Assembly: GCA_013817465.1 (NCBI GenBank)
Contig: JACDCP010000122.1
Span: forward strand, 1-9,035
Direction: 5' to 3'
Origin: Gammaproteobacteria bacterium
GTDB taxonomy: Bacteria > Pseudomonadota > Gammaproteobacteria > Steroidobacterales > JACDCP01
DNA: 9,035 nucleotides
A program made the translations under genes and the position numbers. The notes beneath the pieces are model-generated. The model made no database searches and had not been told where the DNA came from. It worked only from the letters and a program-made list of their open reading frames with translations. Numbering within the stretch: position 1 is the first letter of the stretch; the number at the start of each line of letters is the position of its first letter. Below are positions 1 through 6,178 of this stretch, one piece after another.

Positions 1-903
1 ATACCGGACTACGCCACCTATGCCAATAACCATATTTACGACGTTGCCATCCCCGGCTGCGACGCAGAAGGGGCGCGTGTCTTCGTCGGCCAGCGGCGGG
101 AGGGATTTGTTTTCAATTTAGGCGAGGTATTCGATCTGTTCAATACGGATCCGCTCGGACCTCGCGACGGCGAGTTGAATATCCTGGACGATAAGAATGT
201 CACGTCTATCGCACTGGAGATACCAATCGAATGCCTGACGGCGGATGATGACCCGGTGATCGGCGGCTGGACGACGGCCCGCCGGGGCGCCAACGTGCCG
301 CGCGCGCAGGTCTCGCGCCTGGGTAGCCCGCTGGTCAACGAAGTGGTGATCGGCCTCGACCGGAAGGATGCGTTCAATGCGAGCCGCCCGATAGCCGATC
401 TGACCCACTTCGCGAGCTTCGTCACGAATCCGACTCTGCCTGTCCTGATCGAGGCGCTGTTTGGCGTAACGCCGCCGGCAACGCCCCGGATAGATCTCGT
501 GCAGGCCTTCGTGACCGGCATCCCCGGATTGACTGAGCCCGCTGCAATTGCGGCAGGCGGCGGACGCGGGGGCGAGATGCTGCGTCTCAACACGGCATTC
601 CCCGAGACGCCGACACCGCGGGCGGAGCAGGAGGATCTGGGTTTTCTCGCCTGCGACCTGGGCGGGTTCCCGAACGGCCGGCGGCCGATCGATGACGTGA
701 TTGACATCGAGCTGACCGTCGTCGAGGGTGCGATCACTGCGGAGAATCCCAATGCGCTGCAGACTTGCGATCTGAGCGGAGATGCCCCGGCGGTCGTCAA
801 CGAAGGCGCTGTCGTGACCGATGGCGCGCGGCCGAATCCTGACGATTATCTGGCGGTGTTTCCGTATCTGAATACGCCGCTGCCCGGTTCGCCATCCAAC
901 TGA
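1..903 (+). CDS. DUF4331 family protein, C-terminal part (5' end cut by window)
   Basis: The frame is open from base 1 to a TGA at 901-903, giving 300 residues with no start in the window. An internal ATG at 175 is not the start, because the upstream codons also read as good family sequence (VFVGQRREGFVFNLGEVFD). Seen motifs typical of DUF4331: ALEIPIECLT, then RLGSPLVNEVVIGLDRKDAF, later NGRRPIDDVIDIEL, and a C-terminal DGARPNPDDYLAVFPYLN. The biochemical role of DUF4331 is not known to me; members are usually around 450-550 residues and often secreted, so roughly the N-terminal third, including any signal peptide, lies outside the window. No partner gene is visible on this side. A hairpin and a strong terminator follow the stop, so this looks like the last gene of its transcript. 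The family call is firm; function is open. Confidence 0.88.
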   Translation: MPDYATYANNHIYDVAIPGCDAEGARVFVGQRREGFVFNLGEVFDLFNTDPLGPRDGELNILDDKNVTSIALEIPIECLTADDDPVIGGWTTARRGANVPRAQVSRLGSPLVNEVVIGLDRKDAFNASRPIADLTHFASFVTNPTLPVLIEALFGVTPPATPRIDLVQAFVTGIPGLTEPAAIAAGGGRGGEMLRLNTAFPETPTPRAEQEDLGFLACDLGGFPNGRRPIDDVIDIELTVVEGAITAENPNALQTCDLSGDAPAVVNEGAVVTDGARPNPDDYLAVFPYLNTPLPGSPSN

Positions 904-919
904 GGGAGCTGTAGAAGCG

Positions 920-939
920 CGGCTACCACCGTGTAGCCG
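920..939 (+). other. Small hairpin after the DUF4331 gene
   Basis: CGGCTAC (920-926) pairs perfectly with GTAGCCG (933-939) around a six-base loop, 17 nt after the stop codon. No T-tract follows, so it is not a classic terminator alone. It may protect the 3' end of the message or be a REP-like unit; it sits just upstream of the terminator at 966-993. Confidence 0.4.
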
Positions 940-965
940 GACATCGCATCAGCAGGCTCGTTTGC

Positions 966-993
966 ACAAAGGGGCGCTACGGCGCCCCTTTGT
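966..993. terminator. Bidirectional intrinsic terminator
   Basis: A perfect 12-bp stem, 966-977 with 982-993, contains GGGGCGC and is flanked inside the stem by an A-rich left side (ACAAA) and T-rich right side (TTTGT). Being symmetric, it presents a G+C stem followed by a short T run in both directions. On the + strand the loop is C(TACG)G, a member of the extra-stable UNCG tetraloop class. It lies between the convergent DUF4331 gene and lipid kinase gene, so it probably ends both transcripts. The formal stop of the kinase frame (977-979) falls inside it, whereas the stop I favour for the kinase (996-998) lies just before it. Confidence 0.82.
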
Positions 994-1936
994 CTCTATC
1001 GACCGGTTGCTGCGCCGGGCGCCAGCACGCGCAGGGCCCGGGGGCGCAGCGAAAGGCGCACCGGGCCGACAGGGGCACCGACGGACGCTTGATCTTGCCG
1101 AGCCCGTGGCGGCCCACGGCCCAGATGTCACTGTCGATGTGCGCGGCTGAGCCGTCCCACTCGAGCTCCACGCGCGTAACGCGCGTCACATCGAAGTGCT
1201 CCGCTGCTTCGGTCGCCTCGACTTCGCCTTGTAAAAGCTTTGCAAGTATCTTTCGACCTTTTTCGGTTACCCGAACGACGTCCAGCTTTCCGTCGCCCGG
1301 ACTTGCGCCGGGCGCGAGCTCCAGCCACGGTCCGACCGAGCCGATGTTCAGGATTTCAATGAGAAGAAAATCGCCCTCGACGGTCTCTTCATCTAGCAAG
1401 AGCCGCCACGTCGCCGGCTTGTAGCTCTTCAACAACTGAGCGAACAGCCCCCGGTGATGGGCGATCTTCGCATAGCGATCCGCGAATTCGCGGCCTTTGG
1501 CCTCGGCCTTGAGAAACGGGATGATCTGCGGAAGCATGCCGAAACCGACGCCTTCGAAAAAGTCTTCTGTGCCCCACGGCCCTTCCGCCAGACCCGCATC
1601 GAAGGCGCGTTCACGCAGCGTAACCATACGCGAGATGGTCTCCAGCGCGCCAGTGACGATGCCGAGATGCGTGGCTATATTGTTGGCCGTCCCGCACGGC
1701 AGGATCATGAGCTGCCGGCCGCTTCCCGCCAGACATTTCGCCACGGCGCGCACGGTGCCATCGCCGCCGGCCACGGCGACGAGTTCCGCGGCATCCTCGA
1801 GCGCCTGCTCGCAGGATTCTTCTTTCGTGGAATGATAAGCGGCCTCGTGGCCTTGTGCCGCGAAGGCTTCGACGAGCTGCTTCGGAGGGACGTCTTCCTG
1901 GCCCGCGCCGGGATTGTGTAGCAGGACGATGTGCAT
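977..1936 (-). CDS. Diacylglycerol/lipid kinase family protein (YegS/DagK type), C-terminus probably frameshifted
   Basis: ATP-dependent lipid kinase family (DAGK catalytic domain), expected to phosphorylate diacylglycerol or a related lipid at the inner face of the membrane. Seen: HNPGAG at residues 7-12, the nucleotide-binding GGDGT at 57-61, LPCGTANN at 79-86, and DGKLDV at 215-220 in the C-terminal beta domain. The start ATG (1934-1936) gives the expected MHIVLLHNPGAG N-terminus; the ribosome site is weak. The last ~33 residues (CAFRCAPGPCACW and on) are Cys-rich and unlike the family. A neighbouring frame of the same strand reads PVGPVRLSLRPRALRVLAPG and stops with TAG at 996-998, which matches the usual family ending. 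One missing base, for example in the GGGG run at 1072-1075, would join the two. Divergent from surE; the substrate is not determinable here. Confidence 0.9.
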   Translation of the reverse strand: MHIVLLHNPGAGQEDVPPKQLVEAFAAQGHEAAYHSTKEESCEQALEDAAELVAVAGGDGTVRAVAKCLAGSGRQLMILPCGTANNIATHLGIVTGALETISRMVTLRERAFDAGLAEGPWGTEDFFEGVGFGMLPQIIPFLKAEAKGREFADRYAKIAHHRGLFAQLLKSYKPATWRLLLDEETVEGDFLLIEILNIGSVGPWLELAPGASPGDGKLDVVRVTEKGRKILAKLLQGEVEATEAAEHFDVTRVTRVELEWDGSAAHIDSDIWAVGRHGLGKIKRPSVPLSARCAFRCAPGPCACWRPAQQPVDRDKGAP

Positions 1937-2078
1937 GGGGATCTGCTCTGTATGATCGCATCCGGCGGAGTTATCTTCCCCCGAAATGACGGTACATCCC
2001 TGTAGCCGGTTGAACCGCGACCGGATACCTTAGGCGTCCGATACTACAGGCTCGTGACCGCGAAGGGAGTGAAAGCGC

Positions 2079-2825
2079 ATGCGTATCCTGGTTGCCAACG
2101 ACGACGGCATCTACAGCCCCGGCATTCTCGCGCTGGCCGAGGCGGCACAGACCTTCGGCGAGGTCCGCATCGTCGCGCCCGACGTCGAGCAATCGTCCAT
2201 GGGCCATGCGATCACGCACGCGCGCCCTCTCACTTACCGGCGCACGCAGATCGGCGATTTCGAGGCCTGGCGCGTCAACGGCACGCCGGCCGATTGCGTC
2301 GCGCTTGGTGCCTACCAGTGGAAGGACGTGGATGTCGTGTTGTCCGGCATCAATCTGGGGCCGAACCTCGGCAATTCCATCTGGCACTCGGGGACGCTCG
2401 CCGCCGCGAAACAGGCGGCTTTACTCGGCATGCAGGGTATCGCCTTCAGCACGCCGGCCGCGGATGCCAAACCGGAGTTCGACGTTCTGCAACCGTTCGT
2501 CGCGCGCGTGCTGACGATGTTGCTCGGCGATCGCGCGTTACCGCTCGTCAATGTGAATCTGCCGGATCGGCCGCGCGGACTCAGGTGGACCTGGCAGTCA
2601 GTGCGGCATTATGACGGCGCGGTCGTACCGGGCGAGCATCCGCAGGGTCGCGAGCACTTCTGGTTCATCGTGAAGCCCATCGAGGAGGTCGAGGAGGGCA
2701 GCGACCGCTGGGCCGTGCAGAACGGGTATGTGTCCATGACACCCTTGCGTCTGGACCTTACGAGCGAGGAAGCGTTGGCCGAGGCCCGCCTCAGGCATCG
2801 CGAGCCCCCGGACGAGAGCGACTAG
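2079..2825 (+). CDS. surE: 5'/3'-nucleotidase SurE
   Basis: Metal-dependent nucleoside 5'/3'-monophosphate phosphatase of the cytoplasm, linked in other bacteria to survival in stationary phase. The 248-residue length is normal. Seen: NDDG at residues 7-10 with the metal-binding Asp8 and Asp9, the Ser39/Ser40 pair in APDVEQSS, and Asn92 in SGINLGPNLG, which is the full metal site of the family. The start is supported by a purine-rich ribosome site (AAGGGAG) about 10 bases upstream. In many gammaproteobacteria surE sits beside pcm, nlpD and rpoS; none of these follows here, so this is a stand-alone copy or a different genome arrangement. The TAG stop directly abuts a repeat element. No clear promoter was identified in the 142-bp divergent gap with the kinase gene. 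Confidence 0.96.
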   Translation: MRILVANDDGIYSPGILALAEAAQTFGEVRIVAPDVEQSSMGHAITHARPLTYRRTQIGDFEAWRVNGTPADCVALGAYQWKDVDVVLSGINLGPNLGNSIWHSGTLAAAKQAALLGMQGIAFSTPAADAKPEFDVLQPFVARVLTMLLGDRALPLVNVNLPDRPRGLRWTWQSVRHYDGAVVPGEHPQGREHFWFIVKPIEEVEEGSDRWAVQNGYVSMTPLRLDLTSEEALAEARLRHREPPDESD

Positions 2826-2943
2826 AAAATGGGGACATTGCTGGTTTTCCCTGATCGGGAAATGGGGACATTCCTGATTTTCTGAATCCTTCCGAAAATC
2901 AACGAGCGAACACCAGGGAAAATCAGGAATGTCCCCATTCCTA
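2823..2943. repeat. Composite inverted-repeat element (REP/MITE-like) between surE and mlaC
   Basis: Three related units share the core ATGGGGACATT. Two lie in + orientation (about 2826-2854 and 2859-2885) and one is inverted (about 2914-2940). The second and third form a perfect 22-bp inverted repeat, 2861-2882 with 2918-2939. The first and third form a longer imperfect outer repeat that starts at the two stop codons and runs through TTTTCCCTG. The first unit can also fold locally: TTTCCC (2846-2851) with GGGAAA (2857-2862). The right end has its own 7-bp hairpin, AGGAATG (2925-2931) with CATTCCT (2936-2942). The element occupies the whole gap between the two convergent genes and contains no ORF worth calling. 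It resembles small non-autonomous elements mobilised in trans, perhaps by IS200-like/REP-associated transposases, but that link is inference. It may also act as a two-way terminator. Confidence 0.8.
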
Positions 2944-3573
2944 CTGCGGGCGGACGATACGCGCGTTTGCGCGCCCTTCGCGGGCCAGCCGCTCGAGCTC
3001 GACGATGAAGGGCTCGAGTCCCTGGCGGTCGATGGCTTCGCCGATGACGCGGCGCTGGCTCTGCACGTAGGAGACGCCCTCGACGAGGACGTCGTAAACC
3101 TTCCATTCGCCGCCGGCGAGCCGCAGCTTGTAGTCGACGGGGACGCGCGTATCGGCGTCGAGAATAACCTCGGTGCGCACACGCGCCAGACGTTGATCGG
3201 GATCAGTGCGCTGCGGCAGCACCCGTACCCGGTCTTCGTCGTAGTAAATGAGCCCCCGGGCGTAGCTGAGCAGCAGGAGCTGATAGAACGCGTCGATGAA
3301 ACGATCGCGCTGCTCGGGCGTCGCCCGGCGGGAGTACCGCCCGAGCATCAGTCGCGCCGCGAAGCTGGTATCGAAGCGCGGCAGGAAGATGTCATTGGCA
3401 ATCTGATAAAGCGCTTCGGGGTCGTTGCGAAGCGCCTCGCGCTGGCCGTCGAGCGCCGCCACCAGCTCGTCGGCAGTCTGCTGGATCACCGCGGTGGGCG
3501 CCGGCGTGGCTGCCGTCGCCGGTCCGCTGCAGAGCAGCAATACGATGAAAACCAGAAATAGGCGCTTGTTCAT
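2941..3573 (-). CDS. MlaC/Ttg2D-like periplasmic phospholipid-binding protein
   Basis: MlaC-family (toluene tolerance Ttg2) soluble carrier that ferries phospholipids across the periplasm between outer-membrane and inner-membrane Mla complexes. Starting at the ATG at 3571-3573 gives 210 residues, a normal family length, with a clean signal peptide: MNKRL, a hydrophobic stretch (LFLVFIVLLLC), then a probable cut near ATAA at about residue 22. A GGAG sits about 11 bases upstream; a start 12 codons further out would bury the signal peptide. The C-terminal half has the family features GGEWKVYDVLVEGVSYV (about 144-160) and the ending with GLEPFIVELERLA. There are no mlaA, B, D, E or F genes nearby, so the gene is an orphan here. 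An HpnM-like relative is an alternative. The TAG stop overlaps the repeat element. Confidence 0.88.
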   Translation of the reverse strand: MNKRLFLVFIVLLLCSGPATAATPAPTAVIQQTADELVAALDGQREALRNDPEALYQIANDIFLPRFDTSFAARLMLGRYSRRATPEQRDRFIDAFYQLLLLSYARGLIYYDEDRVRVLPQRTDPDQRLARVRTEVILDADTRVPVDYKLRLAGGEWKVYDVLVEGVSYVQSQRRVIGEAIDRQGLEPFIVELERLAREGRANARIVRPQ

Positions 3574-3650
3574 AAGTCTGACCGCTCCGCGGGCCCGTTT
3601 GTCTGCCAAACATCTTCGCGAGCCCGCCGATCCAGCTACCTTGGCATCAT

Positions 3651-3710
3651 GCTTGCATTACTGCAAGCGTCGGGCAGAGCAACGCCCGCTGGCGCAGGGA
3701 ACGTCCTGCG
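3651..3710 (+). promoter_or_regulatory. Leader region with three tandem small hairpins upstream of the PRC-barrel gene
   Basis: Three perfect small stem-loops follow one another: GCTTGCA/TGCAAGC (3651-3657 with 3662-3668, loop TTAC), CGGGC/GCCCG (3671-3675 with 3684-3688), and CGCAGG/CCTGCG (3693-3698 with 3705-3710). They end 20 bases before a very strong ribosome site. They could be operator sites, a structured leader RNA, or chance in GC-rich DNA. The first, an AT-containing palindrome, is the best operator candidate. I could not assign a convincing -35/-10 pair. Confidence 0.35.
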
Positions 3711-3729
3711 TGCCACTTCAACTCAATTC

Positions 3730-3736
3730 AAGGAGG
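3730..3736 (+). promoter_or_regulatory. Strong Shine-Dalgarno site fixing the PRC-barrel start
   Basis: AAGGAGG is a full match to the anti-Shine-Dalgarno sequence and lies five bases before the ATG at 3742. It decides that start over an in-frame upstream start at 3649. It is the strongest ribosome site in the window and suggests high expression of the gene. Confidence 0.85.
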
Positions 3737-3741
3737 AATTC

Positions 3742-4098
3742 ATGCCGACCAATCCACAGCTTCTATCGGCCACTACGCTGATCGGCGACGAAGTACGCAA
3801 TCTTCAGGATGAGGACCTCGGCAAGATCGAGGACTTCATGATCGACACCAATGACGGCCGCGTCGCCTACGCGGTGCTGTCGTTCGGCGGCTTCATGGGC
3901 ATGGGCGACAAGTTGTTCGCCGTGCCGATGGATGCGCTTGAGCTGGACACGGAAGACAAGTGCTTCGTGTTGGATAAGTCCAAAGACACGCTCAAGGATG
4001 CGCCGGGCTTCGACAAGAGCAATTGGCCAGACACTGCCAGCTCTGCGTGGCGCGAATCGATTCACTCGTACTACGGCGTCGAGCACCGCATCCAGTAA
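3742..4098 (+). CDS. PRC-barrel domain protein
   Basis: Small soluble protein of 118 residues with no signal peptide or membrane helix. A single PRC-barrel domain covers about residues 6-80: LLSATTLIGDEVRNLQDEDLG, then KIEDFMIDTNDGRVAYAVLS, a Gly/Met-rich turn (GGFMGMGDK), and LFAVPMDAL. This is the usual PRC layout, found in RimM, in photosynthetic reaction-centre H subunits and in many stand-alone stress-related proteins. The C-terminal tail (NWPD...YYGVEHRIQ) is rich in aromatic residues and resembles other stand-alone members. The exact role is unknown. It lies upstream of the yqjD/yqjE-like group but is separated from it by 143 bp, so it may be a separate transcript. It is divergent from the mlaC-like gene. 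Confidence 0.9.
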   Translation: MPTNPQLLSATTLIGDEVRNLQDEDLGKIEDFMIDTNDGRVAYAVLSFGGFMGMGDKLFAVPMDALELDTEDKCFVLDKSKDTLKDAPGFDKSNWPDTASSAWRESIHSYYGVEHRIQ

Positions 4099-4241
4099 GT
4101 CCCGGTCAACTCGTCGGAAGCGTTGCGGTCGGCCGCTTGGGCGTGCCGGCCGCTACTTTCATATCGGCACTGAATTGATCGAGCATGAGTACGTGCGGCT
4201 GAGGCCGCGCGGTTGCCTCTCCAGGTTATAGGAGTACAAGC

Positions 4242-4712
4242 ATGGAACGCACTCGAGAACCGACCGCGCAGCAAGGCGGACATGAACCCGGCGGCGGCCG
4301 GAGCAGCAGCGCTCGAAGAGCGGGCGAACAAGCTGAAAGTTTCGCCACCGACGCGCGCGAGAAAGGGCGCAAGGTCCTGGAGGACCGGACACGCAAAGCC
4401 GGTGGCGGGTTGGCCGATGCGGCCGAAATTTTCGATGACGCGGCGGAGGAGCTGGAAGCGAAAGACAGGACTTCGCTGGCCGGGTTCGCGCGCCGGACGG
4501 CGGATCGGCTGTCCAGTGCTGCCGAACGCCTGCAGCACGGGGACATAGACGCGATGATCGGTGAAGTACGCGACGTCGCCCGGCAGAACCCCGCCCTTTT
4601 TCTGGCCGGAGCTGCGTTCGCGGGATTCGTTTTTACCCGGTTCGCAAAGGCCTCCGCATCGGATATCGAGGAATTCAAGGCGGGATTCCAGGGAGACGGT
4701 CATGGCGCATAA
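4242..4712 (+). CDS. YqjD/ElaB-like single-helix membrane protein (of the type named nutrient deprivation-induced protein)
   Basis: A 156-residue protein with a polar, Gly/Ser-rich N-terminus (1-30), a charged Ala/Glu/Arg-rich helical middle (about 31-112) and one hydrophobic segment at about 116-133 (NPALFLAGAAFAGFVFTRF) near the C-terminus. This architecture resembles DUF883-type tail-anchored proteins such as E. coli YqjD and ElaB, which bind ribosomes at the inner membrane in stationary phase; it also matches the proteins annotated as nutrient deprivation-induced next to holin-like and DUF3618 genes. The family match is by architecture and neighbours, not by a diagnostic motif. A GGAG lies about nine bases before the ATG. 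The end overlaps the start of the next gene by 11 bases, implying translational coupling. Confidence 0.7.
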   Translation: MERTREPTAQQGGHEPGGGRSSSARRAGEQAESFATDAREKGRKVLEDRTRKAGGGLADAAEIFDDAAEELEAKDRTSLAGFARRTADRLSSAAERLQHGDIDAMIGEVRDVARQNPALFLAGAAFAGFVFTRFAKASASDIEEFKAGFQGDGHGA

Positions 4713-5157
4713 CGATATCGGCACAGCAAGACGCGACGGCGGCACGACAGCGGACTTCATGGACCAGCCGCAATTCAAGGAGGACCAGCCAGTCGGCACG
4801 CTGCTATCGACATTTGCCCACGAGTTATCGACGCTGGTACGGCAGGAAGCGCAACTCGTCAAGGCGGACCTGCGTGAGTCGGCCACCGACTTCAAATCCG
4901 GCCTGGGAGAGTTGGCCGGCGGCGCCATCATTGCGTTCGCGGGCTGCCTCGTGCTGCTCATGGCCGCTGTGTACGGGCTGGCTCTCGAGCTGCCGTTGTG
5001 GTTGTCGGCGCTCATCGTCGGCGGTGCCGCGCTGCTGATCGGCCTCATCGTGCTGTCGCGTGCGCGGAAGAACCTCGCGTCCCGGAATCTAACGCCGGAT
5101 CACGCCGTGCATTCCCTCAGAAAGGATGCACAAATTGCCAAGAGGAACCTGACATGA
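4702..5157 (+). CDS. Phage holin family protein (DUF1469 / YqjE-like)
   Basis: A 151-residue membrane protein. An N-terminal amphipathic stretch (about 30-65, LLSTFAHELSTLVRQEAQLVKADL) precedes two hydrophobic helices at about 71-95 and 98-120 and a basic tail (SRARKNL). The LVRQEAQLVKADL segment before paired helices is the hallmark of the DUF1469/Phage_holin_3_6 family, to which E. coli YqjE belongs. Despite the name, chromosomal members are not lysis genes; no endolysin or phage gene is nearby. I chose ATG 4702 because GGGAG lies just upstream and it overlaps the previous stop by 11 bases; an in-frame start at 4561 would run through the preceding gene. The stop overlaps the next start as ATGA. 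Probably forms a membrane complex with its two neighbours. Confidence 0.85.
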   Translation: MAHNDIGTARRDGGTTADFMDQPQFKEDQPVGTLLSTFAHELSTLVRQEAQLVKADLRESATDFKSGLGELAGGAIIAFAGCLVLLMAAVYGLALELPLWLSALIVGGAALLIGLIVLSRARKNLASRNLTPDHAVHSLRKDAQIAKRNLT

Positions 5158-5984
5158 ATAGTTCGGTCAAGGACGCGAGGCAGATCGAGCGCGAAGCGGA
5201 CCAGACGCGCGAGGCCATGGCGGAGACACTGGATGCCCTGCAACGAAAGCTGTCACCCGGGGAGTTGCTCGACCGGGGTCTGGGCTATATGCGTGAGCAC
5301 GGCGGAGAATTCGCCGCCCATCTCGGTAACGACGTCAAGGGTAATCCGTTGCCGACCTTGCTGATCGGAGTAGGGCTCGCGTGGATGATGGCCAGTGGCC
5401 GGCGTCCCGATGCACCGATACGCTACGGATCCGATCTCAGGCCGGACGCGCGCGGCTCGCTCGCGCCAGGAAACGGCCAGCCGCAAGGCAAAGGCATGAA
5501 GCAGGCTGTACATTCCGCTGCCGAATCGGTTCAGGACAGGGCGCAGGCCGTCGGAAACTTCGCTTCGGAACATTACGCCGAGGCGCGGGCGGGCTTCAGC
5601 CATATGCTCGAGGAGCAACCGCTGCTCCTGGGCGGGCTCGCCTTCGCGGTCGGTGCCGCGTTGGGCGCCGCTGCGCCGGGAACACGGAAGGAAGAGGAAG
5701 CGGTCAACAAGTTGCGCCGAAACGGCAGCGAGGCCACCGACGACTTCCGCCGCCGCGCAGGTAGCGATGAATTGCAGTCCCTGGGGGCTCAGCGCAGATC
5801 ATTCGACGTGGCCGACGAGCCTGATCAGCCGGAGAACCTGACCAGCGGTGTCGTTACCGAACCGGCATTCGGCGGTACGCGCGTCGAACGCGAAGCCATT
5901 GTCGATCTCGGTGGCCCCCGCCCAAATGATCCGTTGCGTGGTGACGATCCGTTCGATCGGGAGCACTCGCGCGACAGACCCTGA
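5154..5984 (+). CDS. DUF3618 domain-containing membrane protein
   Basis: A 276-residue protein. A DUF3618 domain at about residues 8-60 carries the typical IEREADQTREAMAETLDALQ and RKLSPGELLDRGLGYM. Two hydrophobic segments follow: 64-82 (NPLPTLLIGVGLAWMM) and about 154-175 (EQPLLLGGLAFAVGAALGAA). Between them is a polar linker, and the last ~100 residues are charged and probably disordered. The ATG shares bases with the previous stop (ATGA) and is preceded by GAGG, so the start is well fixed; a longer in-frame start at 4998 lies inside the previous gene. The family is found with DUF1469 and YqjD-like genes; a role in envelope or ribosome association during stress is inference only. No terminator is visible in the 194 bp that follow. 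Confidence 0.85.
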   Translation: MNSSVKDARQIEREADQTREAMAETLDALQRKLSPGELLDRGLGYMREHGGEFAAHLGNDVKGNPLPTLLIGVGLAWMMASGRRPDAPIRYGSDLRPDARGSLAPGNGQPQGKGMKQAVHSAAESVQDRAQAVGNFASEHYAEARAGFSHMLEEQPLLLGGLAFAVGAALGAAAPGTRKEEEAVNKLRRNGSEATDDFRRRAGSDELQSLGAQRRSFDVADEPDQPENLTSGVVTEPAFGGTRVEREAIVDLGGPRPNDPLRGDDPFDREHSRDRP

Positions 5985-6139
5985 AGGCGCTGCTCAACGA
6001 GTGGGACGCGGCTGCCGTGGCCGCTGTGCCTGCCGTTTGCGAGGCTTCGGCCGGGAGGAGAAATACCTGACCGGCCGGTCATCGGAACGGTACGGCCGCG
6101 CAGCGCGCTGCGGCGTGAACCTGGTTCCAGCGGCGGATT

Positions 6140-6172
6140 CCGCAAGTACCCGCAAGCTCGCTCGACTATCAT
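6140..6172 (+). promoter_or_regulatory. Candidate promoter/operator of the alkylation-repair operon
   Basis: CCGCAAG occurs twice exactly 10 bases apart (6140-6146 and 6150-6156), one helical turn, followed by TATCAT at 6167-6172, a five-of-six match to the -10 consensus. No good -35 is present, which fits an activated promoter. GCAA is also part of the B box bound by E. coli Ada. If the -10 is right, transcription would begin around 6179, so the message would be nearly or fully leaderless. The rest of the gap after 5984 shows nothing recognisable. Confidence 0.35.
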
Positions 6173-6178
6173 GCCGCA

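Noticed and set aside
36..800. 254-codon open frame on the - strand opposite the DUF4331 gene
   Set aside because: Ser/Pro/Arg-rich shadow; the + strand matches DUF4331 throughout.
1999..2050. CCTGTAG/CTACAGG inverted repeat in the kinase-surE gap as an operator
   Set aside because: Seven-base arms separated by 38 bases with no matching promoter; likely chance.
4071..5048. 325-codon open frame on the - strand opposite the YqjD-like and DUF1469 genes
   Set aside because: Low-complexity Ser/Arg/Ala product with no motif; the + strand genes have good ribosome sites, overlaps and membrane segments.
4702..5157. Holin-like gene as sign of a prophage
   Set aside because: DUF1469 proteins are common chromosomal membrane proteins and no other phage gene, attachment site or integrase is present.
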